DNA of 64,000 nucleotides from Lysobacter concretionis Ko07 = DSM 16239 (GCF_000768345.1 NZ_AVPS01000001.1:124001-188000); one strand, 5' to 3'. Numbered from the stretch's first letter, positions 27,601 to 36,785 are shown. A program made the numbers and translations. The notes: generated by a model from the sequence alone, not told the origin.

Positions 27601-28133
27601 ATGCGCAGGGCCGCACGGCGCTGCACTGCGCGGCGATGTTCGGCTTCGGCGCGCGCGACCGCACCCGGCTGGTGGCGTTGCTGGACACCCTGCTGCTGGC
27701 CGGCGTCGACGCGAATGGCATCGAAGCAGGCGACAGCGCAATGGGTGGCGGCGTCGAAATGGAGCGTGCCGCGGCCAGCGGCAATGCCACGCCGCTGCTG
27801 TTGCTGCTGGGCGCCTGCGCCGAGCCGGGCAGTGCGGCCGACGAAGAGGTGCTGATCGCCGGCCTCGAGCAACTGCTGGACCACGACGCCCGTCTCGACG
27901 CGCAGGACCCGCGCGGCTTCGGTCCGCTGCACCTGGCGGCCCTGCACGGCCTGCCCGGCGTGGTGGGCTGGCTGCTGCGCGCCGGTGCCGACCCCGACTT
28001 GCGCGACACCCTCAACCGCAGTCCCCGCGAGATCGCGGTGATGCGCGGCTTCGTCGATATCGCCGCCCAGCTCACCCCGAGCCATCCCGGTGCTGACGTG
28101 TCGATGGCCCGGTTCCTGCGCGACCAGCACTGA
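24633..28133 (+). CDS. Large membrane-anchored ankyrin-repeat protein
   Basis: 1166 residues. The first about 200 residues hold roughly five hydrophobic helices (for example LGVLAGTALVLAALAGSGGWLAAA, LLLLWASTVAAFALLVAWPLSALL, AVASAVVAVAGLILCLAW). An acidic/Ala-Pro linker follows to about 270. About 880 residues of ankyrin repeats run to the C-terminus, with consensus units such as GNTPLHFAARSSDPGVAALL, GRTALHEAARAGHGEIVAALL and GFGPLHLAALHGLPGVVGWLL. No catalytic domain is visible. The topology suggests a scaffold at the inner membrane; the side on which the repeats lie is not determined. It starts inside the ycgL-like gene and ends 18 bp before the convergent antiporter gene. Confidence 0.88.
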   Translation: MAEPFPPHPRWPLGVLAGTALVLAALAGSGGWLAAAGGILAQPLLALAARYQRRQAPLILARLRTEFVPLLLLWASTVAAFALLVAWPLSALLAGGSLPATLGLSVAVGIALLVLWRLWPLWQGLERDGGALGDHRRALGGLELGAWRGLAVASAVVAVAGLILCLAWPGLVAGGLRWGLVACLLLASVALHLWLQRITPAQALEYLGDASFDEEPVEAGHVDSGESVAAIDPPAMGVTAPASPAEPVAELSAEAVPLGGDAAATRPAPSEPLEPALYDAARSGRVERALELIQAGADPHAPPPVEDRDQRSLAVLAAVLPDLRLLRGLIERGVDLNQAHAGITPLLAATRDSWHGRPDAVTTLLANGANPRAVDGEGNTPLHFAARSSDPGVAALLRDAAAELDALNHDGLSPLGVACAAGNWRLARFLLERGARPEPAGGQPALLAAAGGEEDDPAGVSLLLKLKAHANARNAAGRTALHEAARAGHGEIVAALLAAGADPALTDEESRHSLHEAARGGHLEVLAQLLDKLSDRAPAAAAALDAQGCNVLMLACMADRTTPELVQRLLDLGVDTALCDQAGRRAIDRAAETGRWSLVAVLDPAYAFPSQVRGGEEAAPVDRAPITLLREGLEDGREHALDTVAALLGPRELGALFHDGDTALPPQQVEWLLARGADPEVRDGTGTTPIFAMLTQGPAAIASLRVMLDHAVSPAGAGGLARFLTACLGREQAGAALKGPALEALALELLDRGADPFAPNPGGDPPVALAVRLGWARLLDRLLAAGVDLDARDSRGMSALHLAAALGREDLLKPLVAHGAAPGLLAADGQTPLGVALASGRRDLADWLDWRGWPLPRRRLHPADVPAAAMVGDADAVRRLLDLGLPVDALDHQGCSALLRAAGGGHRAVVDLLLTRRADPGLAAGSGATPLSAAVSMRHADIVDRLLVAGADIEQRLPGGPTVLMVACALGLPDLAARLLGSGANAHATDAQGRTALHCAAMFGFGARDRTRLVALLDTLLLAGVDANGIEAGDSAMGGGVEMERAAASGNATPLLLLLGACAEPGSAADEEVLIAGLEQLLDHDARLDAQDPRGFGPLHLAALHGLPGVVGWLLRAGADPDLRDTLNRSPREIAVMRGFVDIAAQLTPSHPGADVSMARFLRDQH

Positions 28134-28151
28134 GTCCGGCGACCGCCGGTC

Positions 28152-29975
28152 TCACGCCCCGTCGCGAGGTTTGCGGCGCCCGGCGATCCCGCCCAGCACG
28201 CCTTCGCCCTGGTCGGCGTCGAACAGTTGCTCCAGCTCGCGGCGTGCCAGCGTGGAGGCCTGCAGGACGGCGTCCTCGTCGTCGTGGACGCGGTACTGGG
28301 CCTCCAGCAGGCGCTCGTCGAGCGCGAGGAAGCGTTGCGCGTGATCGTGGGCGATGTCGGCCGGAATGCCCAGCGCGACCAGCACGTCCTCGCCGAGTTT
28401 GAGGCTCGAGTACAGCATCTCGCGCAGGCCGTGCGCGCCCAGGTCCATTAGCTGCCAGGCATGGCGGCGGTCGCGGGCGCGGGCGAACACCTTGGCCTTC
28501 GGGTACAGCCGGCGGATCACCCGCACCGTCTCCAGGCTGCCGGCGGGATCGTCGATTGCGATCACGAACACCTTCACGTGCTCCGCGCCGGCGGAGCGCA
28601 GCAGCTCCGGTCGGGCCGGGTCGCCGTAGAACAGCGGGTTGCCGAAGCGGCGCATGAAGTCCACCTGCTCGGCGCTGTGCTCGATCGCGATGAACGGCAC
28701 CTTCTGCGCCACCAGCAGCCGCGCAATGATCTGGCCGAAGCGGCCGAAACCGGCGATCAGCACCTCCGGATGTCCGTCCTCGGGCGGCGGCGTGACATCG
28801 CGCGGCGGCCGGACGACCGGATGGCCACGCAGCACCCGGGCGACGGCCATCATCAGCAGCGGCGTCAACGCCATCGACACGCCGACCGCCGCCACCAGCC
28901 GGTCGCGCATCACATCCTCCAGCAGGCCCGCCTTGACCCCTTCGGAGAACACCACGAACGCGAACTCGCCACCGACCGCGAGCACGCTGCCCAGCTGCAG
29001 CGCGTCGCGACGCGACAACCGGCCCGGGCCGATGCCCACCGCGACCAGGATCGCGAACTTCACCGCCATCAGCGCCAGCACCATCAGCTCGATCAGCACC
29101 GGCTCGGCCACCACCAGCTTCAGGTCGACGCTCATGCCGACGGCCATGAAAAACAGCCCCAGCAACAGGCCCTTGAACGGCTCGATCTGCGCTTCCAGCT
29201 CGTGCCGGAATTCCGAATCGGCCAGCAGCACGCCGGCCAGGAACGCGCCCAGGCCGGCCGACAACCCCGCGCCCTGCATCAACAGCGCCGCGCCGAGCAC
29301 CACCAGCAGTGCGGCCCCGGTGAACACCTCGGGCATCAGCGAACGGGCGACAAAACGGAACAGATGGCGCAGCAGGAAACGCCCGCCGAACACCAGCGCA
29401 CTGATCGCCACCAGCGCCTTGACCACCGTCTCCCACCCCAGTCCGCCTTCCGCATGCGCGGCCTGGCCAAGCAAGGGGATCGCGGCCAGCAACGGGATCG
29501 CGCACAGGTCCTGGAACAGCAGGATCGCGAATGCCAGCCGGCCGTGTTCGCTGCTCAGCGCCTTGCGCTCGGACAACAGCTGCAGCCCGACCGCGGTGGA
29601 GGACAGCGCCAACCCGAGTCCGATCACCAGCGCCGCCTTCCAGCCGAAGCCGGCCAGGGTCGCCAGCAGGCCCAGCACCACGCCGCTGACCAGCATCTGC
29701 AACCCACCGGCACCGAACACCGGCCGCCGCATCACCTTCAGACGCGACGGCGACAGCTCCAGACCGATCACGAACAGCATCATCACCACGCCGATCTCGG
29801 ACGCGGCCAGCACCGGCTCGGCATTGCGGATCACCCGCAGCCCGAACGGCCCGAGCACCACGCCCGCGGCCAGATACCCCAGCACTGCGCCGAGACCAAA
29901 ACGACGGAACACCGGCACCGCGATCACCGCGGCGAGCAGGAACACCACCGCCAGTTCAAGACCGCCACTGCTCAT
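28152..29975 (-). CDS. CPA2-family monovalent cation:proton antiporter (KefB/KefC-like)
   Basis: 607 residues from the ATG at 29975, with GGAGG 5 nt upstream. An N-terminal Na+/H+-exchanger domain of about 12 helices (GLELAVVFLLAAVIAVPVF, GVVMMLFVIGLELSPSRL, GLALSSTAVGLQLL) covers residues 1-380. It is followed by a TrkA-N (RCK) domain with LIAGFGRFGQIIARLL near residue 395 and acidic VPFIAIEHS. This is the KefB/KefC plan: K+/H+ exchange gated by nucleotide and, in KefC, glutathione. No KefF/KefG partner gene is adjacent, so glutathione gating is unproven. The C-terminus is rich in basic residues. Confidence 0.92.
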   Translation of the reverse strand: MSSGGLELAVVFLLAAVIAVPVFRRFGLGAVLGYLAAGVVLGPFGLRVIRNAEPVLAASEIGVVMMLFVIGLELSPSRLKVMRRPVFGAGGLQMLVSGVVLGLLATLAGFGWKAALVIGLGLALSSTAVGLQLLSERKALSSEHGRLAFAILLFQDLCAIPLLAAIPLLGQAAHAEGGLGWETVVKALVAISALVFGGRFLLRHLFRFVARSLMPEVFTGAALLVVLGAALLMQGAGLSAGLGAFLAGVLLADSEFRHELEAQIEPFKGLLLGLFFMAVGMSVDLKLVVAEPVLIELMVLALMAVKFAILVAVGIGPGRLSRRDALQLGSVLAVGGEFAFVVFSEGVKAGLLEDVMRDRLVAAVGVSMALTPLLMMAVARVLRGHPVVRPPRDVTPPPEDGHPEVLIAGFGRFGQIIARLLVAQKVPFIAIEHSAEQVDFMRRFGNPLFYGDPARPELLRSAGAEHVKVFVIAIDDPAGSLETVRVIRRLYPKAKVFARARDRRHAWQLMDLGAHGLREMLYSSLKLGEDVLVALGIPADIAHDHAQRFLALDERLLEAQYRVHDDEDAVLQASTLARRELEQLFDADQGEGVLGGIAGRRKPRDGA

Positions 29976-30148
29976 GCGCACCTCCGGACAGGGCGATTAT
30001 GCGGCCGCCGCCTGGGTCGTCGGCGTAACGGGCGCAGGAGGCCCGTGTGGCGGCGGGATTGTGGGAACCCGCCCGCGCGTCGGCTTGTCCGTGAATGCAC
30101 GCCCCAGTAGGCTCGATCCCTTGTTGCTCTGTGGGTGGAGGAAGTCCG

Positions 30149-30976
30149 ATGCGTCTTTCAGCGGTGATTCTGGCCATCATGATGGCGTGCATCTGGCCGG
30201 TGCAGGCGGTGGAAAAGCCGGCGCCGGTCTACGGGATCGACGCCACCGGCACCATCGAGATCGGCCCCGATGGGCAGGTGGTGCGGCACCAGCTCGACAA
30301 GGGGCAACCGGCGGCGATCGAGCAGGCGCTCGCGCGCAACATCGGGCAATGGCGGTTCGAGCCGATTGTCGTGGACGGCAAGCCGGTGATCGCCAAGACC
30401 CGCATGCGTCTGGCGATCGAGGCCTTGCCGACCGCCAGCGAGGACTACCAGTTGCGCATCCGCGGCGTCTGGTTCGGCGAGCCGGGGCGAAGCGCACACG
30501 ACATGAGGCCGCCGCCGTATCCGCGCGATGCGGTGTACGCCGGCATCGGCGCCAAGGTCGTGCTGGTGCTGCAACTGGACGGGCAGGGCCAGGTGCAGCA
30601 GGTGCATGCCGAGCAGGTCAGCCTCGACCGCCTGACGCGCAGCGAATCGCAGGCCGAACGCTGGCGGGGCATGTTCGCCAGGACCAGTATCGAGACGGCC
30701 GCACGGTGGAAGTTCAATATCAGCGAAACCCTCGCCGGCCAGCCCATCGGCACCAGTGTGCGGGTGCCGGTGACCTTCTCCCTGACGGAGGGAAGCCGTC
30801 GCGAGGGGCCCGACAATGTCTGGCACAGCTACGTGCCGGGCCCACGCGTGCCGGCACCGTGGATCGTCGATACCGCGGTCGCCAGCCAGGACGTGGATTC
30901 GCTGAAGGATGGCGACGTGCAGGCGCTGGATTCGCACTTCAAGCTGAGGAACGACCTGACCGGCAGCCTGCTGTGA
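30149..30976 (+). CDS. Secreted/periplasmic protein with TonB C-terminal-like domain
   Basis: 275 residues from the ATG at 30149, with GGAGG 7 nt upstream. The signal peptide MRLSAVILAIMMACIWPVQA is clear. Two related beta-rich parts follow; the second (PPPYPRDAVYAGIGAKVVLVLQL, near residue 115) matches the TonB_C fold (PxYPxxAxxxGxxGxVxLxxxxD). There is no N-terminal anchor with a proline-rich spacer, so it is not a classical energy-transducing TonB. It may be a periplasmic or envelope protein using the fold for binding. No neighbour indicates a receptor or ExbBD system. Confidence 0.75.
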   Translation: MRLSAVILAIMMACIWPVQAVEKPAPVYGIDATGTIEIGPDGQVVRHQLDKGQPAAIEQALARNIGQWRFEPIVVDGKPVIAKTRMRLAIEALPTASEDYQLRIRGVWFGEPGRSAHDMRPPPYPRDAVYAGIGAKVVLVLQLDGQGQVQQVHAEQVSLDRLTRSESQAERWRGMFARTSIETAARWKFNISETLAGQPIGTSVRVPVTFSLTEGSRREGPDNVWHSYVPGPRVPAPWIVDTAVASQDVDSLKDGDVQALDSHFKLRNDLTGSLL

Positions 30977-31084
30977 GCGCGCTGCCGGTTTGATCGCCCT
31001 GATGCCGGATCGGGTGATCGATACCGGCCGTGTTGCCGGCAGTGATCCGCCCGCACCGACCCTTCCGGTCCCCACCATAAAAAA

Positions 31085-31299
31085 GTTCTTCTCCCATCCA
31101 AGGGAAAGCGCGACATCTGCGGGGTGGCCGGAGTGCCGGGCGCGAATGCCCTTGTGTGCGAATGTCCACCGGCACCGATGAAGCCGGTGCCTCCTCCTTT
31201 ATTTCACACCCAAGGGCATTCGCGCCCGTCGTTCCAGCGTGGCGGGGTTCCAGAAGCGCAGGTCGCGCCCCGGCCCTTCCCCGGAGTCGGGAGAAGAAC
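31085..31299. mobile_element. MITE-like foldback element with 9-bp target duplication
   Basis: The termini are perfect 11-bp inverted repeats, GTTCTTCTCCC (31085-31095) and GGGAGAAGAAC (31289-31299). A perfect 9-bp direct repeat CATAAAAAA directly flanks both ends (31076-31084 and 31300-31308). Inside, perfect 17-bp arms (GGGCGCGAATGCCCTTG, 31138-31154; its complement at 31211-31227) enclose a smaller GGCACCG/CGGTGCC hairpin. Weaker complementarity continues between the arms, so the whole 215 bp is one imperfect palindrome. There is no coding capacity. These are the signs of a non-autonomous transposed element; the transposase family is unknown. Confidence 0.72.
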
Positions 31300-31305
31300 C
31301 ATAAA

Positions 31306-31330
31306 AAACGCCCCGCGATGCGGGGCGTTT
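31306..31330 (-). terminator. Intrinsic terminator of rho
   Basis: An 11-bp stem (AAACGCCCCGC / GCGGGGCGTTT) with a GAT loop, 23 bp past the rho stop. The A-tract at 31303-31308 supplies the U-run for the minus-strand transcript. The tract forms part of one target duplication of the foldback element. Confidence 0.85.
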
Positions 31331-31352
31331 TGCTTGTTGCTGGATGTCGCGT

Positions 31353-33293
31353 CTACCGCTTCATCGAGGAGAAGAACTCGTCGTTGGACTTGGTGCTCTT
31401 CATCTTGTCGAGCAGGAACTCCATCGCGCCGATCTCGTCCATGCCGTGCAGCAGCTTGCGCAGGATCCAGATCTTCTGCAGCAGCTCGGGCTCGATCAGG
31501 TAATCCTCGCGGCGGGTGCCGGAGCGGTTGATGTCGATCGCCGGGTACACGCGCTTCTCGGCGATGCGGCGGTTCAGGTGGACCTCGGAGTTGCCGGTGC
31601 CCTTGAACTCCTCGTAGATCACCTCGTCCATCTTGCTGCCGGTATCGACCAGCGCGGTGGCGATGATCGTCAGCGAGCCGCCTTCCTCCACGTTGCGCGC
31701 CGCGCCGAAGAACCGCTTCGGCCGGTGCAGCGCGTTGGCGTCGACGCCGCCGGACAGCACCTTGCCCGAACTGGGCAGGACGTTGTTGTAGGCGCGTGCC
31801 AGGCGGGTGATCGAGTCGAGCAGGATCACCACGTCTTTCTTGTGCTCGACCAGGCGCTTGGCGCGCTCGATCACCATCTCGGCGACCTGCACGTGGCGGC
31901 CGGCGGGCTCGTCGAACGTCGAGGAGATGACCTCGCCGCGCACGGTGCGCTGCATCTCGGTGACTTCCTCGGGCCGCTCGTCGATCAGCAGCACGATCAT
32001 GTGCACGTCGGGGTGGTTGTGGCTGATCGCGGTGGCGATCTGCTGCATCATCATCGTCTTGCCGGCCTTCGGCGGGCTGACGATCAGCGCGCGCTGGCCC
32101 TTGCCCTGCGGCGCCATCAGATCGAGGATGCGGCCGGTGATGTCCTCGGTGGAGCCGTCGCCGCGCTCCAGGGTGAACTTGCGGCGCGGGAACAGCGCGG
32201 TCAGGTTCTCGAACAGCACCTTGTTCTTGGACGCTTCCAGCGGCTCGCCGTTGATCGTGTCGACGATCGACAGGGCAAAGTAGCGCTCGCCGTCCTTGGG
32301 GAAACGGATGCGGCCAGACAGGTGGTCGCCGGTGCGCAGGTTGAAGCGGCGGATCTGGCTGGGCGAGATGTAGGTATCGTCCGGGCCGGCCAGGTAGCTG
32401 GCCTCGGCCGCGCGCAGGAAGCCGAAGCCGTCCGGCAGGATCTCCAGCACGCCGTCGGCGGCGACGCCTTCGCCGTGGCGGGTCAGCACCTTCAGCACCG
32501 CGAAGATGACGTCCTGCTTGCGCGCGCGGGCGACGCCTTCGGAGATGTTCAGCTGCTCGGCGATTTCCAGCAGCTTGTAGGCCTGCATCCGCTTCAGGTC
32601 GCCCAGCGAGTACTGCGGGAAGCCCTCGGGCACCTGCGGGTTGGCGCGCGGGACGAACGTCTCGTTGCCGCCGTCGTCGCTGGGCAGGCCGTCGCGGTTG
32701 CCGCCGCCACCGCCGCCCTTGCGCTCGCCGCCGCGGTCGCGCTTGTTGCGGAAGCGCTCGCGGCGGTTGTTGCTGCGGCCGCCTTCCTGGTCGCGGTTCT
32801 GGCCTTCACGCGGGCCCTGGCCTTCGCGCTGGTGCTCGCGCGGCTGGCCGGAGGGCTCGCCATTGCCGCCGTCGTTGCCGGGATGGGGGCTGGCCTGATC
32901 GGGGCTGGCCTGGCCGGAGCCGGTATTGCCCGATGCGGTGGACTCCGCGGCGGCGGCGGTCTTGTTCGGCTGGTTCACCGGTGGCACGTTGCCGGCGGCG
33001 GCCGTTGGCTGGCTCGCAGGCGACGGTGCGCTGGCGGACTGTGGGGATCGGGCGGGAGCGCTGGCGCTCACGGCCGGTGCACCAGGCTCGGACGGGGCGG
33101 CGGCAGCAGCCTTGGGCGCGGCGGCGGGCGGCGCGACTGGCGCGGCCGGGGCCTTGGACGCCGTTGCGGCCGGCGCTTCCGCCTTGGGTGCGGCGGTCCT
33201 GGCCGGTGCGGCGTCGGCGGTGGCCTTGCTCACGCGCGGCTTGCGCACGCGCTTTTCGGCGATGTCGCCGGCGTCGGGGATGTTGTCGGACAA
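31353..33293 (-). CDS. rho: Transcription termination factor Rho
   Basis: About 646 residues, a hexameric RNA helicase that ends transcription. The start is taken as TTG at 33293 ([16 protein letters not shown]): AGGAA lies 8 nt upstream and related proteins begin MSDN. The conserved core from about residue 225 shows the Rho N-domain ([20 protein letters not shown]), cold-shock RNA site ([23 protein letters not shown]), P-loop [11 protein letters not shown] and [13 protein letters not shown]. Before it lies an extension of about 220 residues, first Ala/Pro/Lys-rich, then Gln/Asn/Arg/Gly-rich ([21 protein letters not shown]). E. coli Rho has 419 residues and lacks this. It ends at an intrinsic terminator. 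Confidence 0.96.
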   Translation of the reverse strand: MSDNIPDAGDIAEKRVRKPRVSKATADAAPARTAAPKAEAPAATASKAPAAPVAPPAAAPKAAAAAPSEPGAPAVSASAPARSPQSASAPSPASQPTAAAGNVPPVNQPNKTAAAAESTASGNTGSGQASPDQASPHPGNDGGNGEPSGQPREHQREGQGPREGQNRDQEGGRSNNRRERFRNKRDRGGERKGGGGGGNRDGLPSDDGGNETFVPRANPQVPEGFPQYSLGDLKRMQAYKLLEIAEQLNISEGVARARKQDVIFAVLKVLTRHGEGVAADGVLEILPDGFGFLRAAEASYLAGPDDTYISPSQIRRFNLRTGDHLSGRIRFPKDGERYFALSIVDTINGEPLEASKNKVLFENLTALFPRRKFTLERGDGSTEDITGRILDLMAPQGKGQRALIVSPPKAGKTMMMQQIATAISHNHPDVHMIVLLIDERPEEVTEMQRTVRGEVISSTFDEPAGRHVQVAEMVIERAKRLVEHKKDVVILLDSITRLARAYNNVLPSSGKVLSGGVDANALHRPKRFFGAARNVEEGGSLTIIATALVDTGSKMDEVIYEEFKGTGNSEVHLNRRIAEKRVYPAIDINRSGTRREDYLIEPELLQKIWILRKLLHGMDEIGAMEFLLDKMKSTKSNDEFFSSMKR

Positions 33294-33460
33294 GCGGGTA
33301 TTCCTCGCTAAGCGGCGAGCGCCCGCGATGGCGGGCGAAGCGTCAGGGACGTGGGGTTTCAAGATGGGTGCGGCGGGGAACGGGCTCGCGGGCCTTCGAT
33401 CAGTCGATTCCGATCAGTCAATCAATGAGCCGCGTGGCCGTTCAGGCACCGGGTCCTGCG

Positions 33461-33489
33461 AAACTAGCACTGCGCCATGGTGGCCGCAA
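33461..33489 (-). promoter_or_regulatory. Candidate rho promoter
   Basis: On the minus strand TTGCGG (33489-33484) and TAGTTT (33466-33461) are 17 bp apart, 168 bp ahead of the rho start. The leader between contains a repeated GACTGATCG motif (around 33400-33420). This is a weak match to sigma-70 consensus, made by eye. Confidence 0.33.
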
Positions 33490-33568
33490 GTAGGGCGGCG
33501 CAGCGCGGCGGCCGGACGGTTCAGCTGCATGCGGAACCATCGCCCTGCAACAGGGCGGCCGGAACCGC

Positions 33569-33895
33569 TCAGAGCGCCTTGTCGATCATCGCCGCCAGCT
33601 GCGCCTTGCCGACCGCGCCGATCTGGGTTTCCTGCACCTGGCCGTCCTTGAACAGCAGCAGCATCGGGATCGAGCGCACATGGTACTTCATGGCGGTGGC
33701 GCGGTTGTGGTCGACGTTGATCTTGGCGATCTTGACCCGCCCGGCATAGGTCTCGGCCAGGTCGTCCAGTGCCGGCGCGATCATCTTGCACGGGCCGCAC
33801 CACTCGGCCCAGAAGTCGACCAGCACCGGCTCGGACGACTGCAGTACGACGGTGTCGAAATCGGCATCGCCGACCTGGATGGTTTTGTCGCTCAC
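33569..33895 (-). CDS. trxA: Thioredoxin
   Basis: 108 residues, full length for thioredoxin 1, the cytoplasmic disulfide reductase. The active site WCGPC (32-36) is preceded by VLVDFWAE, and the cis-Pro loop RSIPMLLLFKDG is intact. It lies between rho and the divergent rhlB, an arrangement conserved in many gammaproteobacteria. The gap to rho (about 275 bp) contains a candidate rho promoter and a short GCCCTG-CAA-CAGGGC hairpin at 33542-33556, so rho is probably transcribed separately as well. Confidence 0.97.
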   Translation of the reverse strand: MSDKTIQVGDADFDTVVLQSSEPVLVDFWAEWCGPCKMIAPALDDLAETYAGRVKIAKINVDHNRATAMKYHVRSIPMLLLFKDGQVQETQIGAVGKAQLAAMIDKAL

Positions 33896-34096
33896 GTGAT
33901 TCTCCTGCGATGGGGCGAACGCCGGCGGCGGATTGCGCCGGGTTTTGGAAGGGGGCTTGCGTTAAACTGGGGCGTTTCGCGATGGCTTCAAGCCCTCGCA
34001 CGCTGCGGTCAGGGACGAAACTGACCGACCTCGGCAGTCTGCTTGGCAGCTGCCACCCACGCAAGCGCAGTTCTGCGCGCGGACCCCCGGGACTTT

Positions 34097-35926
34097 ATGA
34101 CTGACCGCACGAGCGACAAGCCTTTAACCGATATCACCTTTGATTCCTTCGACCTGCATCCGCGCCTGCTGGCGGGGCTGGAGTCGGCCGGATTCACCCG
34201 TTGCACCCCGATCCAGGCGATGAGCCTGCCGGTCGCGCTGAAAGGCGGCGACGTCGCCGGCCAGGCCCAGACCGGCACCGGCAAGACGCTGGCGTTCCTG
34301 GTGGCGACAATCAACCGCCTGTTGACCCAGCCGGCATTGGCCGAGCGCCAGCCCGGCGATCCGCGCGCGCTGATCCTCGCGCCGACCCGCGAGCTGGCGA
34401 TCCAGATCCACAAGGACGCGGTCAAGCTGGGGCCGGAGGTCGGCCTGCGGTTCGCCCTCGTCTATGGCGGGGTCGACTACGACAAGCAGCGCGAACTGCT
34501 GCAGCAGGGCGTGGACGTGATCATCGCCACCCCGGGCCGGCTGATCGACTACGTCAAGCAGCACAAGGTGGTGTCGCTGCACGCCTGCGAGGTCTGTGTG
34601 CTGGACGAGGCCGACCGGATGTTCGACCTGGGCTTCATCAAGGACATCCGCTTCCTGCTGCGGCGGATGCCGGCCTGCACGATCCGCCAGACCCTGCTGT
34701 TCTCGGCCACGCTCAGCCATCGGGTGCTGGAGCTGGCCTACGAGCACATGAACGAGCCGGAAAAGCTGGTCGTCGAGTCGGAGTACATCACCGCCTCGCA
34801 GGTGCGCCAGCTGATGTACTTCCCGTCCGACGAGGAGAAGATCCCGCTGCTGCTGGGCCTGCTGTCGCGCAGCGAAGGCGCGCGCACGATGGTGTTCGTC
34901 AACACCAAGGTGTGGGTCGAGCGGGTCGCGCGGGCGCTGGAGAAGGGCGGTTACCGGGTCGGCGTGCTGTCGGGCGACGTGCCGCAGAAGAAGCGCGAGT
35001 CGCTGCTGGCTAAGTTCCAGAAGGGCCAGCTGGAAGTGCTGGTCGCCACCGACGTGGCCGCGCGCGGGCTCCACATCGACGGGGTGAAGTACGTCTACAA
35101 CTACGACCTGCCGTTCGACGCCGAGGACTACGTGCACCGCATCGGCCGCACCGCGCGGCTGGGCGAGGAGGGCGACGCGATCAGCTTCGCCTGCGAACGC
35201 TACGCGATCAGCCTGCCCGACATCGAGGCTTACATCGAACAGAAGCTGCCGACCGCGCGGGTCGAGCCCGAACTGCTGGTGTCGCTGCCGCGCCCGGTGC
35301 GGGAAAAGGTCGAAGGCGAGGAGCACGAAAGCGTCGGCGCGATCTTCAAGGAAGCGCGCGAGGCGCGAGCCGTGGAGGAGGAGCGTCGCGGTGGCGGTCG
35401 CAGTCGCACGGCCGGTGCGGGTCGCAGCGGCAGTCGCGGTGAGGCTGGTAGTGGCCCACGCCGTCCGCGCCGCACATCGGCGGACACGGCCGGCGGCAAG
35501 AGTGAGGCCGGCGGAGGTGTTGCCGAGGTTGCCGGTGGCTCGGCGCAGGCCGTGGCACCGCATGCGGTCGCAACGCCGGCAAGCGGCACGGCCCCGACCG
35601 GCGACGCCGCGCGTCCGCCGCGCAAGCGTCGCCGCCGGCGCGGGGGCCGCAGGATCGAGGGCCAGGCGGAAGGCCAATCGCAGGTCCGCAACGGCGAGGG
35701 CGCGACCGGCAAGTCCGGTACGGCTGCTCCGGTTGGATCGCCGGTCGGACCCCGTCCGCCGCGTGCGACGGGCGGCAACGGTGGAGCGTCGCGACAGATT
35801 CCGGCCAACAAGGTCACCACCCCACCCCGTCCGGCCGCAGCGGCGTCTGACCAGGGTGGTCTGCTCAACCGCATCGGGCGCGGACTGAAGTCGCTGATGA
35901 CGCGTGGGCCGCGTTCGCAGCACTGA
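34097..35926 (+). CDS. rhlB: ATP-dependent RNA helicase RhlB
   Basis: 609 residues from the ATG at 34097; the frame opens earlier, but [22 protein letters not shown] is the family start. RhlB is a DEAD-box helicase that helps the RNA degradosome unwind structured mRNA. Motifs in order: Q-motif [16 protein letters not shown] (57-64), [37 protein letters not shown] and HRIGRTAR. After about residue 415 comes a tail of about 190 residues rich in Arg, Gly, Ala and Pro ([11 protein letters not shown]), much longer than the E. coli protein and likely disordered and RNA-binding. It is divergent from trxA. Confidence 0.95.
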   Translation: MTDRTSDKPLTDITFDSFDLHPRLLAGLESAGFTRCTPIQAMSLPVALKGGDVAGQAQTGTGKTLAFLVATINRLLTQPALAERQPGDPRALILAPTRELAIQIHKDAVKLGPEVGLRFALVYGGVDYDKQRELLQQGVDVIIATPGRLIDYVKQHKVVSLHACEVCVLDEADRMFDLGFIKDIRFLLRRMPACTIRQTLLFSATLSHRVLELAYEHMNEPEKLVVESEYITASQVRQLMYFPSDEEKIPLLLGLLSRSEGARTMVFVNTKVWVERVARALEKGGYRVGVLSGDVPQKKRESLLAKFQKGQLEVLVATDVAARGLHIDGVKYVYNYDLPFDAEDYVHRIGRTARLGEEGDAISFACERYAISLPDIEAYIEQKLPTARVEPELLVSLPRPVREKVEGEEHESVGAIFKEAREARAVEEERRGGGRSRTAGAGRSGSRGEAGSGPRRPRRTSADTAGGKSEAGGGVAEVAGGSAQAVAPHAVATPASGTAPTGDAARPPRKRRRRRGGRRIEGQAEGQSQVRNGEGATGKSGTAAPVGSPVGPRPPRATGGNGGASRQIPANKVTTPPRPAAAASDQGGLLNRIGRGLKSLMTRGPRSQH

Positions 35927-36098
35927 GGTGGGGACAGGATCCGGCCGCCCGGCCGGATCCGTCGGGGGCATGGATGCGTCAACCTGTTCCGGATGCCGCA
36001 CATCAGGCGGCACTGCAAACCGCGCTCCATGGCCTGCGTCCTAGCCATCTCCGCCGCCCCCGCCGATACTTGGCGACAATGATCCGGATGGCCACGCG

Positions 36099-36785
36099 AT
36101 GAGCGTTCTTCGCTTCGACAACGTCAGCAAGCAGTACGACGGCGGCCGCCAGGCCCTGGACGAGGTCAGCTTCGAGGTCGCCTCCGGCGAGATGCTGTTC
36201 GTCACCGGCCACTCCGGCGCGGGCAAGAGCACGTTGCTGAAACTGATCCACCTCGCCGAGCGGCCGACCCGCGGTGCGGTGCTGTTTGCCGACAGGAACC
36301 TGCTGCGCGTGCGCGGACGCAAGGTCGCCATGCACCGGCGCGAGGTCGGCGTGGTGTTCCAGGACCATCGCCTGCTGGCCGACCGCTCGGTCGCCGACAA
36401 CGTCGCGCTGCCGCTGGTGCTGCAGGGCCTGCGCCGTGCGGAGATCGTCAAGCGCGTGCGTGCGGTGCTCGACCGGGTCAGCCTGGGCGCGCGTTCGCAG
36501 GCATTGCCGTCGCAACTGTCCGCCGGCGAGCAGCAGCGGGTCGGCATCGCCCGGGCGATCGTCGGCGAGCCCGCGTTGCTGGTGGCCGACGAGCCGACCG
36601 GCAACCTCGATCCGACGCTCTCGGCCGAGATCATGACGCTGTTCGAATCCCTGCCCGAGCGCGGCACCAGCGTGCTGGTCGCCAGCCACGACCTGGCCCT
36701 GGTCAAGCGGATGCGCAAGCGCGTGCTGGTGCTCAACCAGGGGCAGCTGGTGGACGACATATCGCCGGAGGACCTGGCCGAATGA
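36099..36785 (+). CDS. ftsE: Cell-division ATP-binding protein FtsE
   Basis: 228 residues. FtsE is the ATPase of the FtsEX ABC-type complex, which couples the divisome to periplasmic peptidoglycan hydrolases. Walker A GHSGAGKST (37-45), Q-loop FQDHRLLADRSV, signature LSAGEQQRVGIARAI and Walker B LLVADEPTGNLDP are all intact. The Q-loop DHRLL is typical of FtsE. The gene overlaps ftsX by 4 nt (ATGA). About 170 bp upstream to rhlB gives room for a promoter, none of which is distinctive. Confidence 0.96.
   Translation: MSVLRFDNVSKQYDGGRQALDEVSFEVASGEMLFVTGHSGAGKSTLLKLIHLAERPTRGAVLFADRNLLRVRGRKVAMHRREVGVVFQDHRLLADRSVADNVALPLVLQGLRRAEIVKRVRAVLDRVSLGARSQALPSQLSAGEQQRVGIARAIVGEPALLVADEPTGNLDPTLSAEIMTLFESLPERGTSVLVASHDLALVKRMRKRVLVLNQGQLVDDISPEDLAE

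Larger units (their letters stand above)
30977..31352. other. Gap with foldback element and rho terminator
   Basis: A 376-bp region between convergent genes, with no gene. It consists of about 100 bp of plain sequence, the 215-bp foldback element (31085-31299) with its target duplications, and the rho terminator. Confidence 0.75.
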
